Positions 25,361 to 36,192 of a stretch of 64,000 bases of DNA are shown here, piece after piece (position 1 is the stretch's first letter; every line of letters starts with the position of its first letter). The stretch is taken from assembly GCA_026874595.1 (NCBI GenBank), contig CM049314.1, positions 65,074,800 to 65,138,799 of the forward strand, given 5' to 3'. The position numbers and the translations under genes were made by a program. Source of the stretch: Sipunculus nudus. Its lineage: Eukaryota > Annelida > Sipuncula > Golfingiida > Sipunculidae. Under the pieces are notes generated by a model, which searched no databases, was not told where the DNA came from, and worked only from the letters and a program-made list of their open reading frames with translations.

Positions 25361-26614
25361 ACAAGAGAAAACGTGCAAATATAAACAGACTTCTAGTGAA
25401 ACTAACACGTAGCAACACAGATGCAATTGCTAATTAATATTTGTAGCATCCTTGACAACCTTGGGAATCTTAACGAAATAACTTATTCATGGCTGTGTTA
25501 CATCTGAACCTGTTCAACTGAAAAGCTGTGTTACATGTGACAATCCATGCTGAGTTCCTTAAAACAAAATGAAAGTAATCAGGCTTCTCATACGTAGAGA
25601 AGACTTTCATGAACTATTTATTCATAAAATATTAATGTTCCATATATTCAAAGTTAGCACAAAACAGTTTGCACAGAAAATGTTTTAAAAATTTTATAGA
25701 AAACTGTTTTAACTCTATTTCTAAATGTCCTTTACCTCTTTTATTTTTCAATTGCATTTAAATGCTACATTTAAAAAAATTCGTGTGAAAAAGTTCATAA
25801 TTTTCCTAGAATGTAATCAAAATATTTCTTTCATACATATATTATTATGACATAGATGTAACAGTATGTAAGAATAATTAAAAGCTAAAGATACAGGTAG
25901 TTTCATTATATATTAATATTTTCAAACCTATATTTTAAGTTAAACGAATTTGCCACATTTTAAAAACGTGTAACATTTTTTTTAAATTGAAACATATATG
26001 TTTCCAATTTTTAAATGGTCTGAGGAGACATCTGTGCAATCTTTAAAAAAATTTGTAAAATTTTTTGTGCTGTGTTGGTATATTCACACATGAAATTATA
26101 AATTACAATAAACACATATGATTTCCGAAGGTATACAATGCTATGTCACAGGGAGATACGTGCATCCTCTTTACTCTTTACTGGTCACCTGAACACTCAA
26201 GACTCAAAATCAAGTGAACAAGATATCCTCGTTAACCTACAGAAGTCTATTTACATGCGACCCGGGGGTCAGCTGACACGAACCCTCCACCCGAGTGCGC
26301 AAACGCACGCAGTGCGCATACTCGTGGAAAAGGTCCATTGTAGGTCAATTTTCAAATTCATTGGTCCAATGGAGGCAAAACCTGCCTGATGATAAAAAAT
26401 GTTATTTTATTTTTTGTCTCACTGGGTATTCATTCACCACCTTAATGAGACTGCTGTTATTTCAAAAGTTAGCGGTAACAGTGTCCTCACCTTACTCATA
26501 AGTAAAATTTATTTATTAATTTATTATACTTAGGAGTAGGAGCTTTACAATTTTATTTTCCAATGAAGTATTACACCCACTGGAGTGAAATTTCAATATT
26601 AGATTAATATTTAC
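25361..26614. other. No supported gene
   Basis: AT-rich sequence downstream of the CARD exon in its direction of transcription. I found no next exon. A GC-rich island near 26255-26335 contains a GTGCGCAAACGCACGCAGTGCG inverted pattern of unknown meaning. Confidence 0.4.
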
Positions 26615-26932
26615 CCTTTCTTGTACTTTCAGGTGGCACACTTGTTTGCACTAGTTGATAATAGAGTCCTGGCTGGTAATGTTGAAGCACATGAAGAAAC
26701 TTCTCATACCTCCTCTCATCAAGTTTTTCGAGAAAATAAAACAGCTCTTCCGACAGTTTATTGGATTTCATTTTTTCTAACATATTCTTTATTTGCTTAG
26801 GAACCACACCCTTTTCGAAAAGAATATATAATAATTTCACAGCTTTCAGCTGCTTGAGAAATGTCTGCTTGTCTCGTTTCATGATTTCCCTGGCTCTTTC
26901 AGACCAATGGATATTACCAGAATGATGGCCAC
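26615..26932 (-). CDS. CARD (death-fold) domain exon, partial gene
   Basis: The minus-strand frame encodes about 105 residues with the helix-rich pattern of a caspase recruitment domain: LKAVKLLYILFEKGVVPKQI, then NKLSEELFYFLEKL, then YEKFLHVLQHYQPGLYYQL. The spacing (helix, 'L...G.v....i..m', 'LL..L..r....F...L', 'P.L...L') fits CARD and spans nearly the whole domain. A T-rich acceptor (TTATTTTTCAG) ends at 26933, and a GTAAAT donor starts at 26614. Both splice sites are phase 1, so the exon is symmetric, as expected for a shuffled domain. An ATG lies 51 nt inside, but the frame is open back to the acceptor, so I prefer an internal exon. The frame beyond the donor stops within three codons. 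Partner exons are not visible in 10 kb on either side. CARDs mediate homotypic contacts in apoptotic and innate-immune signalling; which protein this belongs to cannot be told. Confidence 0.65.
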
Positions 26933-27169
26933 CTGAAAAATAACATTAATGTTACATAGCATTTGTTTTGAAAACGAGTCACATGTATGGGTCATGATGA
27001 TCAGACGATATGGTCTTCATATCTAGGGTCATTGAAGATATTCAAACAATGCCATCAATTAAACACAGAAGATGAAGAAGCACAATATTATCCTGCATGC
27101 TGTTTGATGGTTTTAGTAAACAAGGTACATAAACAAGGGATTGATGGGTCATAATTCTCAGCTAAAGTT

Positions 27170-27875
27170 GAGAACAGACTGCAAGACGGACGGACAGGGA
27201 GATTACTATAGGGCATCCGCTTATTCAATATTGGCCCTAGTAACACAGGAGGTTTCAAGACACTAAATGAAACCACAGTTGCAAGTCTGATAGAATCATT
27301 ATAATTTGGCAGTCTCAAAATAAAGAAGAAAACTTGTAAAACATAGAAAAAAATACAGATGGCGCCATCAGTCTTCATGAAATGAAGAAACCAGTCATAA
27401 TAAATAGAAATTCTAGGTTTCAGAACACTAAATGAATCCAAAGTCGAGAATAATTGCTTTTATTTAACGATCTCAAAAACAGGGGAAAAAAATAGTAAAA
27501 ATTAGAAAAATCTAGTGACGCCAGCAATTTTTTGGCAACTCACAATCCTAGTCGTGGTCAGTATTCAAGGCAAGATTCAGGACAATCCACGCATTAATTA
27601 TCAAGATACTGGGAGTTCTGTATCAAATTTTTAATTATTCTTGGGGAACTTACGAGCCCTATAGCTCGGAAAACATATAGTCACAGTGACTTAATTGCAG
27701 GTTTTCATGGAGATTTTTATTGACCATCCTGGATATTCAGTTACAAGTTTCTAGGTCCAACGGTGTCAAAACGTGCCAGTCTAATAGAAAGAAAGACAGA
27801 CAGACTGACGGATGGACGACGGACGCTGACAGATTACTATGCCTCGGGTGATTTACAATCAGCTGAGCTAATAAC
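27170..27875. repeat. Dispersed GACGGACG family plus ~165-bp dimer
   Basis: AGGTTTCAAGACACTAAATG (27250) and AGGTTTCAGAACACTAAATG (27415) start two ~165-bp units. GACGGACGGACAGGG (about 27187) and GACGGATGGACGACGGACG (about 27804), the latter followed by CAATCAGCTGAGCTAA, mark the same family as 1-212. Non-coding. Confidence 0.55.
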
Positions 27876-28150
27876 CGCTTGAGGTGGCCCCGGCACTCGG
27901 TGTATTTACACGTGACAGAAAGAGCCAAACCATACAGGACTGGTTATAACGCTGTGCCTACTTCATGTCGTTGCTCAACTGTTCGAATTATCTTAATCAT
28001 ATATCGATCGCCTTTAATCAGAGTCCAGTATATCGACTGCTATAATCCTAGAGTATTAATGATACAGTTTTTGTGTATCTTAACACATTTATAGGTAAAG
28101 ATCATGGTCATAAATACCGACTGATTAGGAATGCCTTAATTTAACTCCAT

Positions 28151-28683
28151 TTAAACGTCATTGCTTTGTCGGAGCAGGCAACCCACAACAAATGGGTATG
28201 TTATGCTTAAGCCACTAGGTTTATCTAGGACATGTTGTTTAATTAGAATGTGACGTACAAATGTTCCATCAAACTTGAACTCAGATATCCGGTGAGGCCC
28301 CGAACCAGTACCTTTAATGTTACGGGTTGGGCAGTACGGCAGATTCCCGTATTAAGCCAAACTGACCATCGTTTCGTCTAGGCATTCCAGTGGATCTGAT
28401 CCGCATTCCTTCTGGTCTTTACACATATAACTGCTTTTTACCACTGCCGGATACGTGGGTAAGACTACTTGTTTCGGGATACGGAAAAAAAATTGCAAAA
28501 ATCTAGTTCTGCCAAAAACAGGGTATATTTCCGAATTCCTTTATGTATATCAACTACGATAAGGTGATCTTGCTCTGCTACCAGGGCAGATATTTCTTTA
28601 TCTACAGGACTGAGGTAAATAGACCGAGTTTGTTCTCCAAGGTATACATTTTTATCGTGAAACGTTAATGCACGGACTGATGA
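28151..28683 (-). pseudogene. Degenerate NHL region of the minus-strand TRIM gene
   Basis: Directly after the TGA that closes the 402-codon frame, the same frame continues SSVRALTFHDKNVYLGE, then SIYLSPVDKEISALV and DIHKGIRKYTL. This aligns with the propeller of the intact gene at 56925 (GITVSNGIKYIGD.., KIYTL). It then loses frame: DGQFGLIRESAVLPNP and, in another frame, HRISEFKFDGTFVRHIL and LDKPSGLS, ending at a TAA at 28151 where the intact protein also ends. Relative to the intact gene about eleven residues are missing in the PFDIAV area. At least one premature stop and two frameshifts are needed to read it through, so this half is dead unless the assembly is wrong. Confidence 0.8.
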
Positions 28684-29892
28684 TCAATCAGCAGATTTAT
28701 ACTTACGAATTTCTTCTCCTTTGACATTCTTTTCGACTGCATAGTTAGCTGCACTATCCGCATGTATAGCCGAAACATCAAGCAGGGATGACGACTTTTT
28801 GTCAAAGGTAGCCGGCCTATCGACGGACATTCGTTTTGTTGGTTTTCCTGTTGTCATTTGCTGATGGACCCTGCCTAATTTTATTTTGAATTCAAAAACA
28901 CCCTCGTCAGGGTCTATGATGGTCTCAACACAGTCATCAACTAATTCAGGACCTTTCACTGTTAAGGTCTTACTGATCCTTATTCCGTTGATTGCTGAAA
29001 ACATATCAGTATTTGTCCTGGAAAGCATTTCGAGAATTCTCAGTTTTCCATGTTTTTCTTCTTTGTCCATTCGCATCTCATTTAGACAATTTGAAGCCTG
29101 TGAAGAGGACTGGTTTTGCTTTTCTAGTGATTGATTTGCTGATTTGTGAAACTCCTGGTCTCGTTTATCAAGAGCGGCCATAATGGATTCCAGCATTTTT
29201 GTTTTATGAACGTTTAATTTCTCTTCTGTCTCCCGTCTCCGTTCATAAAGTTTCTTGGTTGACTCATCAAGTATGGAATTGATCATTTTGTCGATACTCT
29301 GAATTTCTTCTTGAAGCAGCACCTGTTTCTCTGTTGTTAACCCTGACGCTCTGTCCCTGGCGTCCACTACTTCACACACATCATGATCATCATGAAACTC
29401 CGATACAATACATCCTAAACACAGGCCTGAATAACAGGTCATACAGGCGTGAGTAAAATCACGGAAGTGGATTTTACAAATTTCCTCACGAATTACGTGA
29501 TTTGCTAACTTCTCTTTTGTCCGATGTGCGGTGGCACATTCTCCACATAGTTTAAATTCGCAATTCATACAGTAAGCACAAGCTGCTTTTTCAATGCCTT
29601 TGTACGAACACGGTTCACACGACTGTCCTTTTTTCGTTATCTGGAATGCTTTTTCTGCAGCAAGACCTTTGCTGTCCACCGGGAGACCTAATATGCCATC
29701 CTGAGTCAGAGATGTCTTCTGCCAACACACTGGGCACTGTATTTGACCCTCCAGGTTCAATGATTGTGTATCCAGCAAACACAACAGACAGAAGCCATGT
29801 TTACAGGCTAGAACACGTGGATTGTTGTTCGCTCTCCTTCTGCGGCAGATTATGCAGTCAAGCAGGAGGTTGAGACTTGGTTGTCCAGCCAT
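28684..29892 (-). CDS. TRIM/RBCC protein, C-terminally broken
   Basis: A 402-codon uninterrupted frame. C3HC4 RING at residues 13-56 (C13, C16, C30, H32, C35, C38, C53, C56), the fold that recruits E2 enzymes in TRIM ubiquitin ligases. Two B-boxes follow: about 92-134 (CEPC...CAYCMNC...CGEC) and about 138-174 (CKIH...CMTC...CLGC..SEFHDDH). A coiled coil runs about 180-300 (QVLLQEEIQSIDKMINSILD, KLYERRRETEEKLNVHKTKM). The start is preceded by AACC and by a TTGATTACAG acceptor ending at 29897, implying a 5'UTR intron; the intact relative has an acceptor at the same point. The frame ends at an in-frame TGA inside sequence still homologous to the NHL-linked region. A consensus donor (ATTC|GTAAGT) at 28706 offers an alternative end by splicing. 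Either a pseudogene or a gene now making an RBCC-only protein. Its reading frame is otherwise free of damage. Confidence 0.8.
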   Translation of the reverse strand: MAGQPSLNLLLDCIICRRRRANNNPRVLACKHGFCLLCLLDTQSLNLEGQIQCPVCWQKTSLTQDGILGLPVDSKGLAAEKAFQITKKGQSCEPCSYKGIEKAACAYCMNCEFKLCGECATAHRTKEKLANHVIREEICKIHFRDFTHACMTCYSGLCLGCIVSEFHDDHDVCEVVDARDRASGLTTEKQVLLQEEIQSIDKMINSILDESTKKLYERRRETEEKLNVHKTKMLESIMAALDKRDQEFHKSANQSLEKQNQSSSQASNCLNEMRMDKEEKHGKLRILEMLSRTNTDMFSAINGIRISKTLTVKGPELVDDCVETIIDPDEGVFEFKIKLGRVHQQMTTGKPTKRMSVDRPATFDKKSSSLLDVSAIHADSAANYAVEKNVKGEEIRKYKSAD

Positions 29893-31922
29893 GGTTCTGT
29901 AATCAAATGCTGGAATTAAAGATAAGTTAGTGTTGTAACTTGATTATAAACGGTTCACGTATACATCAACCCATGCACTTCTCTTCCGGACTGTAAATTA
30001 AATTATGTGTATTAATAATTATGTGCAACGTTTAGAGCATCAGGGTATTTTATGAATAAAAAATTAGAATAATTATCAAATTTTTAAATATCTTATTCTT
30101 TAGCTTCAAATAAATTTATATGGAGCACCCTTAATTAATTGTCTCTTATATTAAAAAGATAAAAGCAGAGAAAATTATGACTGTGGATGTTGTGAATAAT
30201 TGGTACATTGTGAAATACCAAAATACTGTTAAAACCTATAAGTATATTTTAAAATCATACGTGAGCAATGAAATATATTTTTGGAAGAGTGCCCATTAGT
30301 GGTCCATCTGAGTAACGTACTAATTGGACAAAGAGGGACAACAATATTAGAGACTTAGAGACTAGAGACGGGACGGTACAGTAACATGAGAATATAAGAG
30401 AGAATGCATTATGCCAAATAATAAAGGACGACACATACATACGAAGTATGAATGAATTTATAGGCACCTAATAAAGATGAAACCGAGCCTTCATTCATCT
30501 GAATGATAATAATTCAAATAAATAACAGTAACTCTGGCCATACACAGGACGTGGGTGTATTTAAATAGAAATTAAAAAAAAATGAAAAAAATGACATTTC
30601 AATAGAGCCAATATGATAATAATGGTTTTATAACAGGCACTGTGAACACACTGAGTAGTTGCGAGGCTGACTATATTGCAACATACTGTGGTTGCCTTTA
30701 TATTGGCGGGGCTGAATTTTCGCGGTTTTTATATTTTTAAAAGTTTCACGGGTTTTACAGGTTTTACACTGTTAGCCCCTGCCAGCACGTCACTCCTCAA
30801 AGTAAGCCCGTATAAACAAAATGTAACACAATTCGACCACATAGGGGGATGGGGGCTATATATAATCCCTACGTTTTAGTAAAGGGGGGTGATGGGGGTG
30901 GTCAATGTAATAATCTCCCCTGATATTCAAAGATTAATATCTATATATTGGAAATGAAATATATTAATAATTGGAATTAAAGACTTTGGTTTACAATGAA
31001 ATATTATACATCTCAAACGTAAAATTTTAAAACCGTATACATATTATATTTTTATATATTATATTTATATTATATATAACCGTATATATTATATATATAT
31101 ATATACATACATATATATAGCAAGCGTTACAAGTGTGTGTTTATATAAAGAGTCCTAAGTTTGGATAGCCTCCAACGCCTGCTAGTCATCCCCCTCACCC
31201 TCGTAGATATATTGAAACACCTCTGCTCCTGGTGATGTACGAAATTGCCTATACGACTTTTCATTCTCTGTCAGTACTAAACTCGTTGATATGCCTCTGG
31301 TTTAAAGGTCAGTAAATGTCTTTAAAAATGATGGTCCAAGTTTACTTTTAGTTGCTATCGAAACCATGAAACAATTAACATTTATAGATGTCAAAATGGT
31401 GTAATCCTGACTCTCTTTGTTAGGCACGAAAGAGGTAGTCAAGGAATATGCAACGGATTCGTTGCATAAACCGCGGCTTAAATTGTTGAAACTTTGAATG
31501 TATGGATATCGGACTTAATACATGGCAGGGCCTAATAATATTGGCACCGATTAAATATGGCTGCAATTTAAGCTACTCTATATCTCACTGACCGTTACAA
31601 GCTTATATATTAATTCCCGTATCAAACAATATTACATTTTGCCTTGCTCAAGAATAGACATAGCCCGCAAAAAAATATTTACAAGCATATACCCAGCACC
31701 CATGGTTGAATTTAAGGCTTTGCACGGCCAAAGGGGGCCAACGTACATATACAAATTGTGTTAATTATTATAACAATATTTCCTTCGCCAGTCCGGGGCG
31801 TAGCCAGTAGGGGCCACAGGGGGCCATGCCCATCCCCCCCCCCCTATCCCCCGTCGCATCAAGTACTCGCCGTCCTTTCGGGATTTCACTTAGTCTAATA
31901 CTAATATATATATATATACATC

Positions 31923-31967
<45 letters not shown>

Positions 31968-31988
31968 GCATTCAATTGCCTTTGATAT

Positions 31989-32778
31989 CAGAGGCTGGTC
32001 CAGAGTGTGCCTCTAGCGCGCACCCCCCCCCCCCCCCCGAGCTTCAATAACACTCATTTTAACTAATTTCCAAGTTTTCGTGATTAATTTTTATTTTTCA
32101 TATTTCTTGTTATTAATTAGCAATTAGATTTTATTTAAGTTATCTGCAGTTTATTATTTTCAAATAATTAGCTGAGAATGAGGATATTTGTGAACAGCTG
32201 CAGAACAACTACAGAGCACCAGACCCTGCATGGTTGGGGTCGACCGTGAGCCATTTCACGGCTCCTCTGGTGATACCGGTACTCGAACTCGCGATCTGTG
32301 CTCTTAGGAGTCCCGTGTAATGTCGTGACCATGGACCCCGGTAAAATGCAAAGTTTTACATAAGACTTTCCACATATCAGCTCTTTCACTCCGAGCATTA
32401 CATTTAAAAGATAATATTTTGCAAGTTATAAACGTAAATGGGCCTCTGCGCTATTATCTTTAATATGTTGAAAACGATGAAAATTTTATACCCTAATTCT
32501 GAAGAAATATAAATTTTAAATATTGAACCTCTCTGACTTCATAAAGCAAAGATACAAGGAAAGCTTTTCAGGAACGGTAAATTAAATTTTTCTGTTAAAA
32601 TTGTCTCAAAATTTCATCTTTACATTGCACATTAAAAAGAAAAATACCCCTACCCATACCCTCCCGATGTTCCTGTTACTTACCTTAATGAAACCATGGT
32701 TCATAATTGAAAATAAATAAAAAATCTATATTTTCATACACAGAAATATATAACTTATAGTAATAATAATAATAATAA

Positions 32779-32813
<35 letters not shown>

Positions 32814-32905
32814 CAAATACATATATATAACATTATTCATATAGTTCCCATACATATTAGCGCCCCCCCCCCCCTCCCCATTTCGAATTTTTGGATCCGC
32901 CACTG
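31989..32905. mobile_element. Probable hAT-like relic (copy B)
   Basis: Ends CAGAGGCTGGTCCAGAG and, reversed, CAGTGGCGGATCC. Counterpart of 2161-3091; here the right end is better preserved. No target duplication seen. Confidence 0.4.
32231..32335 (-). mobile_element. tRNA-derived SINE relic (copy B)
   Basis: The minus strand reads AAGAGCACAGATCGCGAGTT and then CGAGTACC (B-box-like), followed by GAGGAGCCGTGAAATGGCTC and ACGGTCGACCCC. The same hairpin-forming core follows the tRNA-like part at 52384 and 60676, so this is a SINE family with a shared central domain. Confidence 0.6.
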
Positions 32906-33813
32906 ATCATTGCCCCTCCCCTCCCTAAATGCTGGTTACGCCTCTGGCTCTACCTTTAAAATGTCATTAAATGTCGTTTGTAAGTCTTACTCCAACCTTC
33001 ATACTGACATAGGCCTATGTACTGTCTAACCATGGTCGAATATTGAATTTTACCATATTGTCTAACCTGTGTTACCAGATCTACACTACACACAACCACA
33101 CTGTGTATCTGAGGTTTACTCCGTGTAATCATAGTACTTTCACCGTCCGCACATCATATTGCAAACAAATTGCACCTTAAACGTATACATTTAGTCATCA
33201 ACATACCCGGTATATTTTCCTTTTCTTCTGATGTCAAGACGGCCGCCTGTCTTTGTTGTCCTATTTGATGTCACAGGAACCGAGCCGCTCAAAGTCCGTG
33301 ACCTCGTTTCCGCAAAATAAGGACACGACGGCCTATATACAGTGTTTGCAAATGCACGGCTAATACGCAGAACACGACTCGGATGTTTCTTATGTGGCAG
33401 CCACAATCGGATATATATTTGTTTCAAAAGCCAAGGATAAAGGCTAGTCTGAAGTTTAGGGTCTAAGTATCACCAAACTATGCATTGGTTAATATAAGTA
33501 ACAGACAAAAAAAAAGATTTAAACTGTACAGCAATAAATTGAACTTCTCTGGTTAGTCCAAAGTGATGGTGAATAACAATAAAATCAGTTAAAATTTAAA
33601 AAAAATTGTTAACATAAGTACTGAACTAAGTACACAGGCAATATTATATGTATTGTAAACAAGTACAGCCTGCATAACAAAACTTGTTGCTTCTTTGTCT
33701 CATCATTGATAGCCAGGTCTCACAAACAAGTGCGGCTGACCGATAGTTCATGCTTGCTCTCTAAAGCATTTTAGCGACATTGAAATGCATACGGCTGTCA
33801 CTGGCAGAATAAA

Positions 33814-33944
33814 CAGGCGCGGATCCAGGACTCTTTTTCAGGGAGGGGTCAACGGATGTCATGCCTAAAAATTGTCTTAAAAAAGTCGATGGTTGAGAGG
33901 GGGTGGGGTTCGACCCCCATAACCCCCCTCTGGGTCCCCGCCTG
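33814..33944. mobile_element. Short MITE-like element (copy B)
   Basis: Counterpart of 5635-5778, 131 bp, ends CAGGCGCGGATCCAGGA and, reversed, CAGGCGGGGACCCAGA. Confidence 0.6.
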
Positions 33945-35738
33945 TGTATATAGGTGTACATGAATTATATTGAATTGTTTGCTAAAAGGTATAAATATGT
34001 TCTTAACGTGTGAAATAGGCTATAAAGCTGAACTTTCGTGTTTATTTTACATTCTGGAAAATCACTTCGTTCACGTCTGAAAAAAAAATAAGAAATCTTT
34101 GTCATTCTCAAGAGAGGTGTATACTTGCCCAATAGTCTATATTGATACTTTCGGTGATTGACATGTGGGAACATTACCCACCATTTTGGGTCTTACAGCT
34201 TAAGAACTGCCGATCAGGCTTGCTGGAATTTTGCAACTAATGCTGCATGCAAGCCACAGTAACATGCTGAGGTAATTACGCCAGGAGGTTATGCGTTCAT
34301 TCCCGTTCGTGTTTTGTGTTTGCGTGTTGTTCACAATACAACTCACACAATCATGAACGGAATTTCATGGAATGTTCTGGACATTTCTGGAATGAGCCAA
34401 AGAAAGAATTCCCAAGATTCATTGTGGATTCAGCAGATAATCCGGATTCAAGAACGTCATCATGGAATGTTCACACATATAGAGTCACTTATGTACGCAT
34501 GGATTTCGGAATATTGACCAAATAAGTGAATGTATACGTGGCGGACGTTTGTATTCATTAGAATTCAAATGCTAAGTTATTTAATTGACTTATAGTCAAA
34601 GTCTCGAGATATTTTAATATTTATTTCGATTAGCCTATTGATAAATGCATATTAGTTGGTATACACGAGCTATTTTTTTTACTTATATATATTTTGCATT
34701 AAATTTAAAAATCGAACCAAGAACGATCGTTTTTGCATTTTACCAGGAAGCCCATTTAGCAAGTAAGTTGATACTTAATAGGGTCCTGGGTACAGTAAAC
34801 ATTTCAGTAGTATACACATATGATATAAATATAAAATACACATATACTATGAAAAAACACAATACAAAAGGCAAATATACAATATAAAAAGCTATATAAA
34901 AGGCAATATATATGACATTCAGCATGACACTCAGCTGATATATATATATTCATATATCTTTACATAAGATCATAATAAATGTGATATTCACGGATGCCAT
35001 ATTTTAACAAAGGAATAATAGACATATCTAAGCCCACTGATACATTCTTGCTTCATCTATATAGATTTAAGCCATGTGAGCACACTGCACCTAACCCCGA
35101 GCCCGCCGACTATTTTAATTATGGGATGGATCATTTTTCTCAGACCTGTTTAAAACTGAGTCGGCGCAATGTGCTGTTGATAGGGGGATAAATCCTTTCC
35201 CCCCACTTTTTCAACCGGGGAGCGACATACCTTGTCAGAGTGTCTCAAATGTCCTCAAATATCAATGAGATTCAGTGTTTCGGAAAAAAAATAAAATAGG
35301 AAAATGGCTGATAATAAGAGAGATTTACCCGTTTCCACGACGTGGAACTCGACCATTATTAAACGCTCAAATAGAAAATCATGCAGGTATTATATGGGTA
35401 TATCAGAAAAACATTCAAATAAAAAAAAATCAAATTTAATTACATAATCTGATGGCTTTTGAATTGCGGTTTCAGAAACTGTTTGAATTTTGAAATTATC
35501 TTTATAAACAAAATTATTATGGGCTTTTACATTCCTTACTGAGCAGCCAAAAGTGTGGACAAAATCAGTCCCATTTCTTGTGACTTGCAGGCTGAATAGG
35601 AAGTGGAGTACAGGGCAGGGCTAATTAACCCAGGGGCTTGGGAGGGGAACATCTAGGTGTAATTGGCTGGAATTTTATCCAATGAGAGCTGAGTGTGATG
35701 TAGACTGGTAGCCTGTTCTGTTATGGCCCTCAGGCAAG

Positions 35739-36192
35739 CATAGAGACAGGCGTACAACGCCATCTTAAGTACTCCTAGTTGCAACTCGTGACTTACCTGT
35801 AGACTTGTTCCAACTTCAGTATGCACGCTCATACCGGTTGTCATGGACGTTCACGCGATCCTGGTTAATTATCCGTGAAGATTTCTTATAAAATAACTTC
35901 TTTAGTTATTTCTAGTTTTAAAATATTGAAGAATGAGTTGATGCACAAAAATTGAATAATAAAATGTATAAATAATACGATATACTGATTCTTTGATATT
36001 CCACTCTGCGTAGCAGTGATTGATTATTAATATCTTTTAATCTAATCATTAATGTCACACGTAATGTACAACCAACTTTTGGTAAATTCTCTGAGCAAAC
36101 GAAATGCTTAATTTTTTCATATATAATACATACTGGAGTTGGAACCAGTCTGCCGGAAGTACATAAGATGGCGTTGTACGCCCGTCTCTATG
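35739..36192. mobile_element. 454-bp element with 35-bp inverted repeats, copy B only
   Basis: The left end begins CATAGAGACAGGCGTACAAC followed by GCCATCTTAAGTACT; the right end reversed begins CATAGAGACGGGCGTACAAC followed by GCCATCTTATGTACT. That is 33 of 35 positions identical. Copy A lacks it (TATGGCATCTATGATTGGCC near 7535). A target duplication is not clear because about 13 bp next to the left end also differ. No coding capacity. Non-autonomous DNA transposon; family not recognised. Confidence 0.8.
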
